From NCBI GenBank assembly GCA_018873225.1, contig JAEILZ010000004.1:1302001-1366000 (forward strand): a stretch of 64,000 nt of DNA. The letters run 5' to 3'. This DNA is from [Phialemoniopsis] sp. UDSM-2020. Taxonomy: Eukaryota > Ascomycota > Sordariomycetes > Thyridiales > Thyridiaceae. Shown here piece after piece: positions 1 to 11,200 of the stretch (within the stretch, counting starts at the first letter, position 1; each line of letters starts with the position of its first letter). A program made the position numbers and the translations under genes. The notes below the pieces were generated by a model that was not told the DNA's origin, did not search any database, and saw only the letters and a program-made list of their open reading frames with translations.

Positions 1-1
1 G

Positions 2-133
2 ACTGTGTCTGTGCTGCTCATCGTCTGGCCCCGGGGCGGCATATACGTGGTTGCCTACGGGGACAACGGCGCAATGGACAAGTCGCAGCTTCTTTTGGGG
101 GGTTGCTGTGATCCCCGGCTGCGTGATAGATGA
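2..133 (+). CDS. possible 3' tail of a gene entering from the left
   Basis: An open frame runs from the left edge to a TGA at 131-133 (43 codons). It contains a short hydrophobic stretch followed by polar residues. It could be the C-terminal end of a protein that begins outside the window. No family is recognised and the piece is too short to judge, so this may equally be chance. Confidence 0.15.
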   Translation, partial: TVSVLLIVWPRGGIYVVAYGDNGAMDKSQLLLGGCCDPRLRDR

Positions 134-929
134 TTCTAAGTCGCGGCGACTCCCTCCTCTCTCTCCGAAAAATGGTGTTGTTGACGCAGGTAGCTCAGGA
201 GGCCTCACCTCAATACGAGCGAAGATATGAGACTGGGGGTACGTTGGTGTTTTGGCGGGCGGATCCTCTATCTACTCGGGTCTATCGGTCGCTAGCAGGA
301 GCCGACCAGAGCTGTTGTGATCTTCGCAACATGCGGGGCGACCGTCGATTGTCGCACGTCGAGGGATGTTATCTTTGTCTTTGGGATCTATAATTGAGGT
401 CTATTTCAGTTCCCGCACAAGTTGCGGTTTATTCCGTCGGATTTGGAGGGGGAGGGGAAAGACGATTGAAGGTGGTTTCGATTTACAGTTTGAGGGTACC
501 TCGCGAGGTGGATGATGGCATGAAGCTACCGCCCGTACGACAGAGCCAATGACGGGAGTTTCTTTAGCACGGATGGGGGGAGGTGACGGAATCGCGCGGT
601 GGAGTTGGCGGCCCTATTGGGCGAGCTTTACGGCACTCAACGGACGTTTGGTACCACTAACTTGGGACGGGATCGCGCTATCGTGCCTGGACCCCAGAAG
701 GGGCGGGAGGCCTAAATTGGGTGAGGATAGGCCATCACTGGCCGCCACCTCAGCCCTACGGGTCTGGGCAAGGAAGCAGACGCTTCGCCTTGCCTTGCCC
801 TTTTGCCTCTGTCTTACTGCTCAGCCTGGCACAGCATGATAAAGTAGATCGTGAAACTTGGGAAGATCCCTCCAAATGGTATATATTACACTAAAGTACT
901 TTATACAATGCCATGGAGTACTGCATGTC
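134..929. other. intergenic, no gene recognised
   Basis: About 0.8 kb with only short open frames (for example 130-393 and 549-839 on the plus strand) that show no family resemblance and no splice partners. It lies beyond the 3' end of the MTQ1-like gene and may hold 3' UTR. Confidence 0.5.
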
Positions 930-2036
930 TCACTTCCACAAGATGAACACTGCCCGCCCATGCCCACTGCCTCGGACAGGAACACTCACCCCGTCCACCT
1001 CTTCAAAAAGACCCTTCCCTACTTCTGGCGGCATGTCAGGCCAGTCCCTCCAGATCTCAATGCTAGTATTTCTGTACACATCGCCGTGATTACCCAGCGC
1101 AAGACCCACCACTCTGCGCGCCTGCTCCATGTCTCCAACCTCGCACAGCATCACCCGGGGCCGTACCACGGCACCCACCTCCAGCAGGCGGGCGTAAAAC
1201 ACATCTTCAGGCTGGCAGTGCTCGTAGCCCGCCCGCGGGAGCGGCACCTGCGCGAGCTTCGGCTCAAAGTTCCGGACCGACCGCGCCGTGTCGCGGGCGA
1301 AGCCGTCGCGCGAGATGTAAGGAGGGTTGCAGGTGATGACGTCCCACCTCTGCGACTGCTGGTCCGAGACATCGTCCCAGGCTGAGGAGAACATGTCTCC
1401 CAGAACAAAGTTGAGGGTCTTGGCCGGCGGCGTCTGTGGCTCGAGCAAGCCGGCTTGCACGTTGTGCCGGATGTTATCTCTAGCAAGCGAGACGGCCTGT
1501 GGGGAGATGTCTACGCCTGCGACGTGTAGCTCTTTGAAGGACGCTTGGAGCATCGAGTACAGGAGCAAGGCTATACATCCCGTGCCCGTGCAAAAGTCAA
1601 CGACGTTGAGCTTGTCGGGCTGTATCCCCGACTTGTCTGACAGTAGTTCGCTCTTGATCAACCCGGCCAGCTGTGTGGTGTAAGCCTCTGGCTCCGGCCT
1701 GTTCGTACATGTCAGCTACAAGTTTTTGGTAGCGACCTTTAAATACAGTACCAACCTGGGGATCAGCACACCCGGTCTGCATTTGATGTCAAGGTCCCCG
1801 AACGGCTGCGTCCCAAGCACATATTGCAGCGGCACTCCTCTGCCTCGCTGTCGACAGAGCCCTGCAATTCGCTCTTCAAGTGATGGTGTGGTCGCTGGCT
1901 CAGCGCGCGCAGACTCCCGGATCCATCGCAGCTCGTTCAGGGCTGACGGCAAGTCTCTGCAGACTGGCAAGAGAGTGGCGACATGGGGTGAGATATTGTA
2001 TGCCTTTCTGATCAAGGAAGGGCTCAGTCTCGGCAT
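930..2036 (-). CDS. MTQ1: mitochondrial release-factor glutamine methyltransferase (HemK/PrmC family)
   Basis: Two exons, complement(1756..2036) and complement(930..1698), joined over a 57-nt GT..AG intron, give 349 aa. The join restores the family motif around the LIPRPE segment. An S-adenosylmethionine-binding Rossmann region follows (DFCTGTGCIALLL), and the diagnostic NPPY motif lies near residues 218-221. Known family role: N5-methylation of the glutamine in the GGQ motif of peptide-chain release factors; the fungal Mtq1 form acts on the mitochondrial factor. The start at 2036 is the first in-frame ATG. The frame stays open upstream to a TTG at 2237, but that extension runs into the edge of a transposable element and is not believed. 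A short upstream exon cannot be excluded. Confidence 0.88.
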
Positions 2037-2229
2037 GAAGTCTGGAAAGTCGTTGCTAAGTTTGAATGTAATCTTTCGCAGATCGATGTGGGTTTCACGT
2101 GGTGAGTAGTGGTAGTACTTGTAGATGTTGGTTGCTGTAGATTTTTTAAGGGTTAGGGAACATGACTTGGCATTGATGGCCAGAGCTTCTGCTTGTGAGA
2201 CAACTCGCACTAAGCCACATCGTAGCAAC

Positions 2230-2403
2230 GACGTCAAGTGGGTGACAGATTAGTTGACGGTTTGCCTTCTCAACCTACCTCAATCCCTAACTGATCACCC
2301 AGGATTATCCCACTACCAAAGCGCATATGGATCATCCAGCTTGTTAGTAAATAGGTAGAGGTTGATCCTAAACCGTCGACCTTTCTGGCCCCCACTTGGA
2401 CGT
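2230..2403. mobile_element. MITE copy 1, 164 bp, with terminal inverted repeats and 5-bp target duplication
   Basis: The element spans 2235-2398. Its ends are a 29-bp inverted repeat (2235-2263 against 2370-2398, 23 of 29 positions matching by eye) starting CAAGTGGG and ending CCCACTTG. It is flanked by the direct repeat GACGT at 2230-2234 and 2399-2403. It has no coding capacity. A second copy at 61410-61574 aligns along its whole length, and a degraded one lies near 47054-47188. It sits just 5' of the MTQ1-like gene. Confidence 0.85.
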
Positions 2404-2526
2404 CTGAACGAAATATACAGAAAGAGCATACACTTTGCAGAATCGATCGACAAGACTTATTTGATGTTATACAATCATTAGGTCATATTCGTCACCTAGA
2501 GTCGGGTATCTCTATATCTTTACACT

Positions 2527-5473
2527 TTAGAATACAAAGTTTACAAGTTTGCCGTCCCGGACCACAATTGTCTTCTTAGCGGCCTTGATATCCCCCTGAG
2601 AACCAGCCAACTTGGTCTGGCCCTCTTCGGTCTTCAAAATCTCCTTGACGACCCATTCCTTCAGCTCCTCACCCTTAAGCTTAGGAGGACGCGGGATGTC
2701 GACGGCGAAACGCAGCTTTCCATTGACCTGGACAGCGCAGGTCTGTGACCTCGGCTGTAAGAACGGCAAGGTCCCATCGGTGACCGGGAAGGTTGCTGCC
2801 TGGAAGAGGGATTGGCTGGAAGGGTGAAGAATGCTCCAGCACTCTTCGCAGAAAGCTGGTGTGATGGGAGCGAGTAGGCGGAGGAGCACCGAAAGAGTCT
2901 CGGCCCGCACCGCCGTGTGGGCGAGCTCATTGTTGGCAAGAGAGTTTGTCAAACTCATGAGATCCGAGACCACCGTGTTCAGAGAATACACTTTGTCGTA
3001 AGACCCCGTCACAGACTCGATCGTCTTTTGTACATCGCGCCAGAGAGATGAGTCGGCATCCCATTGCCCGAGCTGTTCCTCGCTCATTGAAGCAGCTTGC
3101 TTAGATTGCTCTTCAAAGTACGATCGGGTGTCTAGTTGTTTTTGGCCGTTGACCTTCGCTGCAACGACCATGTCATGGATGCGACCAAGCCACCTGGTAA
3201 CACCTGATATCTTCTCCTCGTCCCAGTTGACCACGTCGTTCACTGGTGCCTGGAAGAGCATGTGTGCTCTCGTGGCATCGGCACCGTACTTGCCAATGAA
3301 CGCTGTCGGGTCGACACCGTTGTACTTGGACTTGGACATCTTCTCATATGTGACTGTGGCAGCTTCTCCCGTGGCAACCACCCTTGGGTTTGATGGTTCA
3401 GAGAGATCAACTTCGTCGGGCTTCAGAAAGCGACCGTTTGAGGGGTTGATGTAGGTTTTGCCGTGCACCATTCCTTGCGTGATCAGTCTCTTGAATGGCT
3501 CCTGGATAGCCGAGTCATTGCTTGAGCCCTCCATGAGCGAAGATGACATGAGAGCTTTGTAGACGAAACGAGCATAGAGTAGATGGAGAATGGCGTGTTC
3601 AATCCCGCCAACATACAGATCGACAGGTAGCAGAGACTTGGCCTTGTCGACAGAGAAAGGCACGGCCTCATTGTGGGGATCAACGAAGCGCATGTAGTAC
3701 CAGCTTGAATCAACGAATGTGTCCATGGTATCCGTATCACGCTTTGCAGCACCACCGCACTTGGGGCAGCTTGTGTTGACCCACTCGTGCGCCGTTTCGA
3801 GCGGGTTGCCAGGCTTATGGTCGGCCCAGTGGCCCTCGACTTCCGGTAATTGAACCGGCAGCTGCTCGTCAGGCACCGGCACCGGTCCGCAAGCGTTGCA
3901 GTGAACAATCGGAATGGGCGTACCCCAATACCGTTGACGGCTTACAAGCCAGTCTCTTAGTCGCCACTTCTCCACAGGCTTCGCGAGCTCGGCGGCTTCC
4001 AGCATAGACAGAAGCATCTGACCAGCCTCCTTTGACGACTTGCCTTTGAAGGGGCCGCTGTGTGCCGTCATGATCCCGTGGTCAATGAAAGGTTCGTTCA
4101 TCATCGCAGTCGTGGACTCGTCTTCCGAAGCCGCTAGAACAACGCGAATGGGCTGGTCATAGTGATGCTCCTTCCAGAAAGCATGATCACGCAGATCATG
4201 ACCAGGTACTCCCATGACAGCTCCTTCTCCGTAGTCTCCGAGGACATATGGTGCGACATAGACAGGCAGAGATTGTTTGGTGGCTTCTGGACTCTCGTCG
4301 TGGTACGCAAGCGGGTTGATAGCCCGCAGATGGGGAATCAGATAGCCTACTTTACTGTCTGGTGGTAGCCCCGGGAGGGTATCAAGAAAAGCCTGGAGCT
4401 CAGGGTCCTTCCTGGCCATACTGACAACGGAAGGATGAGTCGCAGCCAGAGCGATATACTGGACACCAAAGAGGGTGTCAGGACGTGTCGTGTAGACCTC
4501 GATAGACGAACTCATCTCGTGATCATACACAAGTAGAGGAAACTTGACCAGTGCGCCAGTGGATTTGCCGAGCCAGTTGTGCTGCATGGCCAGGACTCGT
4601 TCAGGCCAAGCGTCGTCCTTGGAGAGGTCATCCAATCCTGAGAGGAGAGCTTCACGGAATTCCGAGATGCGCAGAAACCACTGCTGGAGAACGCGCTTCT
4701 CAACCTTGGCTCCAGAACGCCACGAGCAACCATTCGCATCGACCTGCTCATTTGCCAGAACTGTCTGGTCGACAGGGTCGTAGTTGACCTCCGCCTCCGC
4801 TTGGTAGGCCAAACCCTTCTCATGCAGCAGGAGAAAAATCTTTTGGGTGTGTTTGTAGAACTCGGGATCGCAAGTAGACAGTTCCTAGCGAGCAACAAGT
4901 TAGCTTCGCAAATGTACGACAAATTATAACAGTACATACTCGAGACCAGTCCCAGCTACCATTCATTATTTGCAGTTGGTCTTTCATGCGAGCGATGTTG
5001 TCTTTGGTCCAAGAACTCGGGTTGATACCCCTCTCAATAGCTGCGTTCTCTGCTGGCAGCCCAAAAGAGTCCCAGCCCATGGGTAGGACGACGTGATGTC
5101 CTTGAAGCTTGCGAAAGCGAGCTAGTACGTCAGCAATGGTGTAAACGCGCACATGGCCAATGTGTAGCGAGCCGGACGGGTATGGGAACATGGGAAGGAC
5201 ATAGGTGCTGTCCTGTCCGGTGCTGGCCTCTGTCGTCGACGAATTGCTATCTTTTGACCATGCATCGCGCCACTTGCGATCAAGAGCAGGCAGATCGAGC
5301 TTGATATCGGCGAAGTAACGTTGGTAGACGCGTGGGCGAAGTGCTGCGCCGATGTTTATCGGAGCCGACCTGAAGCACGTCCATCGTGAGTTTGAAGCTC
5401 TGCTAAGCAAAACCTGTGGTATGCGCAGAGCAGGCGACGAAGGACCCATGAGTTTCCCATAGGTTGAAGACAT
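2527..5473 (-). CDS. NAM2: leucyl-tRNA synthetase, mitochondrial
   Basis: Exons complement(4940..5473) and complement(2527..4884), with a 55-nt intron that has a GCTAAC branch site, give 963 aa. This is a class I synthetase of the bacterial/organellar LeuRS type. HIGH lies at residues 104-107 and KMSKS at about 693-697. An editing (CP1) domain lies between them, and a CxxCG zinc-type pair precedes the [16 protein letters not shown] segment. A C-terminal anticodon-binding region follows. The first ~50 residues are rich in Ser and Arg and poor in acidic residues, as expected for a mitochondrial presequence. The start at 5473 is chosen because it begins this presequence; the frame is open further upstream. 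It charges leucine onto mitochondrial tRNA; in yeast the orthologue also helps group I intron splicing, which is not shown here. Confidence 0.95.
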
Positions 5474-6645
5474 GGCGATCACATTGTTCCAGCTCGGAGT
5501 GGGAGAGGAACTGCAATTGTGAAGTGAGGAGTTGAGAATTTGCCGATGATGAGTGAGCTCATGCCATATTTTTTTGAAGCTGTCGTTCTTAGCCGGCCCT
5601 CCAGCGCGATTTGTGGGCCAGACAGTGGGGCCGGGACCTGACAGCACGCATTGGCAGGGGTAGCTTAGCTCTGAATAAAGTGCCCCATGATGCTATTTGG
5701 GGGCGAGTGAGGGGAAGATCGAAAAAAGGGGTCTCGTGCCGCATGCAAATCGGGAAAAGAGCTGTTGACCTCAACGCCACCAGTGGGCACTTCGCTCAGT
5801 GCTGGGATCGTCGCGCGTGTTTCATCCAGTACACATTTCTTTTGTCAAGACTCTGCCGTGCTCAATCTACTTCCACTTAGGCGGACCAACCGAGAGAAAA
5901 CATGACTAAGGTCTATGATGGTATGACGCAATCGCCTGTAACTGTGAATGTAGGAGCTTCTCTTTGAACGGCCAAGAATCACCAAGGGATTCTAAAAGTC
6001 CAGATGTCATCACATGGATGGGATCGCCCAGCTGGCTGCTTTGCAAATGAGCTTGGGGCACACGATGGCTGCCGCGTGGAGTAATTCAATTCCCTTCCTA
6101 GCTGTGACCAACAAATCTCTTTACCACTGTACCTTATTTCAAGGGTCAAGTAAACATGAAAGTAGACCTTGGTTGAAACTATTCAGATGAGAGCTTAGAT
6201 CCTTATTTGACTTGAGAAGGATTACTAACATCTCCTACCTCGTAATGCCTGAATCGAACCAACGAACGTGACGAGACGTGATCTTCAAGAACATCGTACG
6301 CTGCGGGCACCAAACATGTCACTATTAAACGAACAATCGATTGGAGGATACCTCTCCCAAGAGTCGTACAGACAGGGGCGCAGCGTCCGGAGTCGTTGTC
6401 AGCCTTGTCAACATTGCATGTTGAGGTCAGCCTGCTCAGACAGAAGATCGATGCCTAACTGTTTTTTCTTTTTTCTTTTACCGCAGTCACAGTTTCCAAA
6501 AGCCCTTCTAGAGATCTATTCTATGTTAGGGTTATTCAGAAACCAGAAACAATCGCTCAGTTTCGTTTGATCTGAACTGGCCAGCTTGACCACCATTTCC
6601 AGAATCGACGACACGGGTCAGATCTGCAGCTGCCCTGTAAAAGCC
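5474..6645. other. divergent intergenic region
   Basis: About 1.2 kb between the 5' ends of the LeuRS gene (minus) and the HeLo gene (plus). It should hold both promoters. Open frames here (for example 5611-5880 and 6268-6570) look like chance. A B-box-like string near 6251-6261 has no matching tRNA arms. Confidence 0.5.
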
Positions 6646-7503
6646 ATGGCAGAGGTATTCGGCATTGTGACTGGCGCTGCGAGTATCGCAACCCTCTTCA
6701 ACCATTGCGTCGAATGCTTTGAGTATATCCAGCTCGGCCGTCACTTCGGGAGCGACTTTCAGAAGTGTCAGCTGAGGCTCGACGTAGCTAAGTCGCGTCT
6801 CAGCAGATGGGGCGAGGCTGTTACTATCAGGGGCAGCTCTCGCTTTGCCGCGGGTTCACCAGCTGAACGCGAGATGGAGCTCGTGCGGCAGATTCTTGAA
6901 GAAACCCTGGACCTTTTTCGAGCGGCATACAAGAAGTCTCGACGATACGAATCGACGGCGAAGCCGCAGGACTTGGGCCGGTACGAGGAAAAAGATATGT
7001 CACCGATCCCCAAGGAGTTACACGACCGATTCAAGCTTCTCGCTCAGGCAAGACACAAAGATATGAACATAGTCAAGAAGACTGCATGGGCTTTATACGA
7101 CAAAAAGGATTTCGATAGGATTCTGGAACAGATCGCAAGCTTTATAGCCGACCTAGAGAATATATTCCCGGTCGACGGAACCTGTTACCAGCTAGCACGA
7201 ATGGAGATCGATGGAGTTGAGGAGGAGTCGAGCTTGGCAACACTCAAAGAAGCGATCGGTGATGTGGACAAGGCTCTGCTTGATGCTACGACACGAAAGT
7301 TGCAGAAACTCGCCGGTACAAATACTGTCGGTCATCTCAAGGTCGCCAATATGGCCAATGTGCAAATTGGTAACGAGTATAGCGAGGCTATAATGCTCCA
7401 TGGTATTGCTGTTACGGACAGGACCGTGAATTCGGCAGGAATAGTGGAAGCTACAGATTCTTCCAGAGTTCAAATCGGAAGTAGATTTGGTGTGCGATTC
7501 TAG
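6646..7503 (+). CDS. HET-s-like HeLo-domain cell-death effector with C-terminal prion-forming domain
   Basis: Single exon, 285 aa. The N-terminal ~220 residues match the all-helical HeLo domain of Podospora HET-s/HET-S. They begin with a hydrophobic stretch (GIVTGAASIATLF) followed by the conserved FEYIQLGRHFG and AKSRLSRWGEAV segments. Residue 33 is His. The last ~60 residues hold two pseudo-repeats in the register of the HET-s beta-solenoid: R1 at 226-248 (N226, L231, V239, I241, G242, N243, Y245) and R2 at 262-285 (N262, V267, V275, I277, G278, F281), joined by a 13-residue linker. In the known system, amyloid folding of this tail exposes the HeLo domain, which damages membranes and kills the cell. 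The next gene downstream is an NLR with a matching motif. The start is the ATG opening the conserved N-terminus. R2 ends about four residues earlier than in HET-s. Function is inferred from the family. Confidence 0.93.
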   Translation: MAEVFGIVTGAASIATLFNHCVECFEYIQLGRHFGSDFQKCQLRLDVAKSRLSRWGEAVTIRGSSRFAAGSPAEREMELVRQILEETLDLFRAAYKKSRRYESTAKPQDLGRYEEKDMSPIPKELHDRFKLLAQARHKDMNIVKKTAWALYDKKDFDRILEQIASFIADLENIFPVDGTCYQLARMEIDGVEEESSLATLKEAIGDVDKALLDATTRKLQKLAGTNTVGHLKVANMANVQIGNEYSEAIMLHGIAVTDRTVNSAGIVEATDSSRVQIGSRFGVRF

Positions 7504-8258
7504 GGCGATGCAAATGGAATCGATCAATTGCTTGGGGCTCCGCGAAAATGTAGCTGGCCATCTCGACATGAGCTTGCTGGGGTTGACGGCAGTGAGAGGA
7601 AACGAGACCTCCGCAATGTTGCAAATCTCGTATGACAGCAACACCCCCTTCCTTTTTTTCTTCTTCTTCTTCTTTCGGGTAAGCTTGTAGCGTATAAGTC
7701 TGGAGGGCCCGTACTTTACGAAGCACATACACAGCTGTGGCGTTCTGACCACGTGGTTTTGATTATTGCTGCTATGTTGACGTTTATGGCATCTCTCCAA
7801 CTTGACTTACCATTGGCTTGCTTAGAGTTCAGCTCTATGCAGACCTGATAGACCAAAGTTTAAACCTCGATATTTCCAGGGCCGAATTGCGATTCGAACA
7901 ACCTTCAGTTAAGATCAGATAATTCAAGCTAACAAGAGTTCAGAGCTCTTCTCATGCAATTGTCGTCGTCAAGAGCACCAGATCGACAGAGATTATATCA
8001 GATTGAACATTGCACTCTACGAAATTCTTGCCACTGTGGTGGTCAGCGATGTACGACGTCAATATGCTGAGTTGCCTCAGGCGGCCATATGGCACACTTC
8101 AGCCTGACAAAATTGCTTGATCACCCTCCTGCTGTTCATCTGTAGAGATTTCCCACAAAGCCGAAGCTATAGGCTCAGGCTACACAACACATTACTGGAG
8201 GGAATTCAGAACTGTATCTATATTCTCAGATGTGATTACTGATAAATGTACAGGCAAT
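7504..8258. other. intergenic between HeLo effector and NLR
   Basis: About 0.75 kb between two genes on the same strand. It includes a pyrimidine-rich run with TTC repeats near 7650-7675. It probably contains the effector's 3' UTR and the NLR promoter. An unseen 5' exon of the NLR could lie here; the sequence just before 8253 ends in TACAG, a usable acceptor. Confidence 0.45.
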
Positions 8259-11200
8259 ATGGATGCCCACCCCAGTGTGGAAAGCTGGGGGCGACCCAGC
8301 CAGCCCCCAGCAAACGCATGTCCTAGATTTTGTGAGGCCAGCAACCTTGAGTACGCGGACAATGGTATTGCTTCATATATTCCCCGAGATTCAAACAGCA
8401 TACACAGTGTACAGACCAACGGGAGGTCCTCTGTTCATGTGGGCAACATTACATATAACTGCAATACAACGCCTCCCGGAGGACGAGCATTGTCGTTCAA
8501 TGACGATTGGAAGAAGAGACTTCTCGACTCACTCAGGTTCGACCAGGATGACACTCGCCGTGACACAGTCGATTCGGCAATTCCCGGTACCTGTAAATGG
8601 TTGCTTAAGAGCAAGGCTTATCAGGATTGGCTAGATCTAGCCCAACTCAAGGAGCATAATGGCTTCTTGTGGGTAAAGGGGAAACCTGGGGCGGGAAAGT
8701 CAACTTTGATGAAGCTTGCTCTCTCTGAAGCAGAGAAGAAATACAAATACTCAACCACGGTCGTCATCAGCTTCTTCTTCAACGCCCGAGGTAATGATAT
8801 GGAAAAGTCTACCGCCGGCATGTATAGGTCTCTGCTTTGGAGGCTTCTCGAAAACAACCTAGATCTTCATGCGGTTCTTGACGTTGCTAAAAGGAGATCC
8901 TGGATCCGAGATGAAAGCTACCAATGGACAATCGAGCGGCTGAAAGAACTATTCATGGATACGATTCAATGCTTGGGATCGCAGCCTTGCCTTTGCTTCG
9001 TGGATGCTCTGGATGAGTGTAACGACACAGAGATTAGGGATATGCTGTCCTTCTTTGAAGATATCTGTGAGCAGGCAATGGAGAATGGAATTCAATTTCG
9101 AGTTTACTTCTCAAGCAGGCATTACCCAAACCTCGGCGTGAAACATCACATCGCTCTGGTCCTCGAAAATGAAGAGGGGCACAAAGACGATATCTCGAAG
9201 TATATCAAACAAAAGCTAGACATTGGAAAGAGCGCAGTAGCTGAGCTCATCCGGGAAGAACTCCAAACAAAGTCACGCGGTGTGTTTCTATGGGTTGCTC
9301 TAGTGGTCGGAATTCTGAGTAAGGACTACACGAAGGGCAAGGTCAAAGAACTGCAACAAAAACTCGACGAGATACCCGGTAACCTGCACAGCCTATTCTA
9401 CCGAATCCTAACACGAGACGAGAATGATAGACACAAGCTCATTCTTTGCATTCAATGGATGCTTTTTGCGAGACAACCACTGACACCGGAGCAACTTTAC
9501 TTTGCCGTACAGTCGGGGGTCGATCAACATCAATTATCAGACTGGGACCCCACCGAGATCACTGAAACGAATATCTGGGAATCTCTGCTTGACTCTTCCA
9601 AGGGACTCGTCGAACTTACCCAGTCCAAAGTCAAGAAGACCGTGCAATTCATTCACGAGTCAGTCAGAGATTATCTCCTCAAAGACAACGGGCTCCACGA
9701 GATCTGGCCTGATACGAGAGACAATTTTTTGGGTCACAGTCATGACAGGCTGAAGCACTGTTGTGCCACATTTATGAGGCTTGACATTTCCCGCGTACTG
9801 GATCTTAGCAAACGACTCCCGCAAGCAAAGTCGGGCGAGGCTGCAGCCATCCGCCGGCAAGCTGACAAGAATTTCCCGTTCATGGAGTATGCTACGCAAA
9901 ATATTCTATACCATGCCGACTTAGCACAAAGTGCGAGTGTTCCTCAAGACACCTTCCTTAGGGACTTTCCGCTTGAACTCTGGATCAAGCTGAGTAACTT
10001 GTTCGAAAAGCATGAGGTGCGACGGTATACACCAAACGCGAAACTTCTCTACATATCGGCAGAGCGAAACCTGCACCGTCTCATCGCCATTCATCCGTCT
10101 GCCCTCTCGTATCTCTATATAGGGGACGAGCGTTACGGTCCGCCCCTATTTGCGGCCCTCGCAACCGGCAGCAATGAAGCCGCAAAAGAATTTCTGAAAG
10201 CCGAAATAGAAGCGAGGGCTGCCGATGATATTTCCAGACACTTGTGCAGTCTAATTCTACGAAGCGATGACGCATGGCCCATCTTCAAGCGTGACTTCAC
10301 GTTCTCAAGAAGTAAGAGTGTCGAATCATATTTAAAGGAGCATAGCAGCACCCTTTTGCACGCCTTGTCTTTCATCAACAATCACAATGTCTATACGCAG
10401 GACAGACGAACATTATTGCCCCAAGCCTTTGTCAATATGTGTGACGGGAATGGCCGAACGGCGTTGTCTTATGCCGCTGAACGGGGGGATGAAGTTACTG
10501 CCAGGCTCCTCATTGAAACGGGAAAGCCCAATCCCGACATCGTGGATAATAGCGGCCGGACAGCACTGCATTATGCTGCCCTCGAAAGCCATGAGGGTAT
10601 GATTAGGCTTCTTGTTGAGATGGGAAAATCCAATGTCAACGGGCAGTATCATCACGGTCAGACCGCATTGCTTTACGCCTCTATCGAGGGGAATGTAGAT
10701 GCTGTCAGGATGCTTATTGAGATAGGCAGGGCCAATGTTGATATACCGGACAACAACGGCCGGACAGCATTATCTCACGTTGTCGCCTGGGGTCACACAG
10801 CTACTGCTGAGCTTCTCATTGAAAAGAGTGAGGTCGATCTTAGCATGCCGGACGACAACGGCCGGCCCGCCTTATCGCATGTCGCTGGCAGCCTCACCAC
10901 GAATGAGGCTACCATCAAGTTGCTACTGAAAGCATGCAAGGACGATATTGATACAATAGACAAGGATGGCCGTACAGCATTGTCACATGCTGCGTACTGG
11001 GGTTGTACCGATACTGTCGGCCTGCTCCTGGAGATCGGTGAGGCCAATGTCGACGTACAAAATAAGGATGGATGGACAGCGTTGTTCCATGCAGCCACGA
11101 GTCATGAAACAAAGGAGTCTACTATCAGAATGCTCCTCGGTATAGGCAAAGCCAGTGTCGATATACGAGACAAGGATGGCCGAACAGCTTTCATCCACGC

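Noticed and set aside
2037..2237. N-terminal extension of the MTQ1-like protein
   Set aside because: The frame has no ATG before 2036, starts from a TTG within the MITE terminal repeat, and has no family similarity.
6240..6270. tRNA B-box-like string on the minus strand (GGTTCGATTC)
   Set aside because: No A-box, acceptor stem or anticodon arm can be drawn around it.
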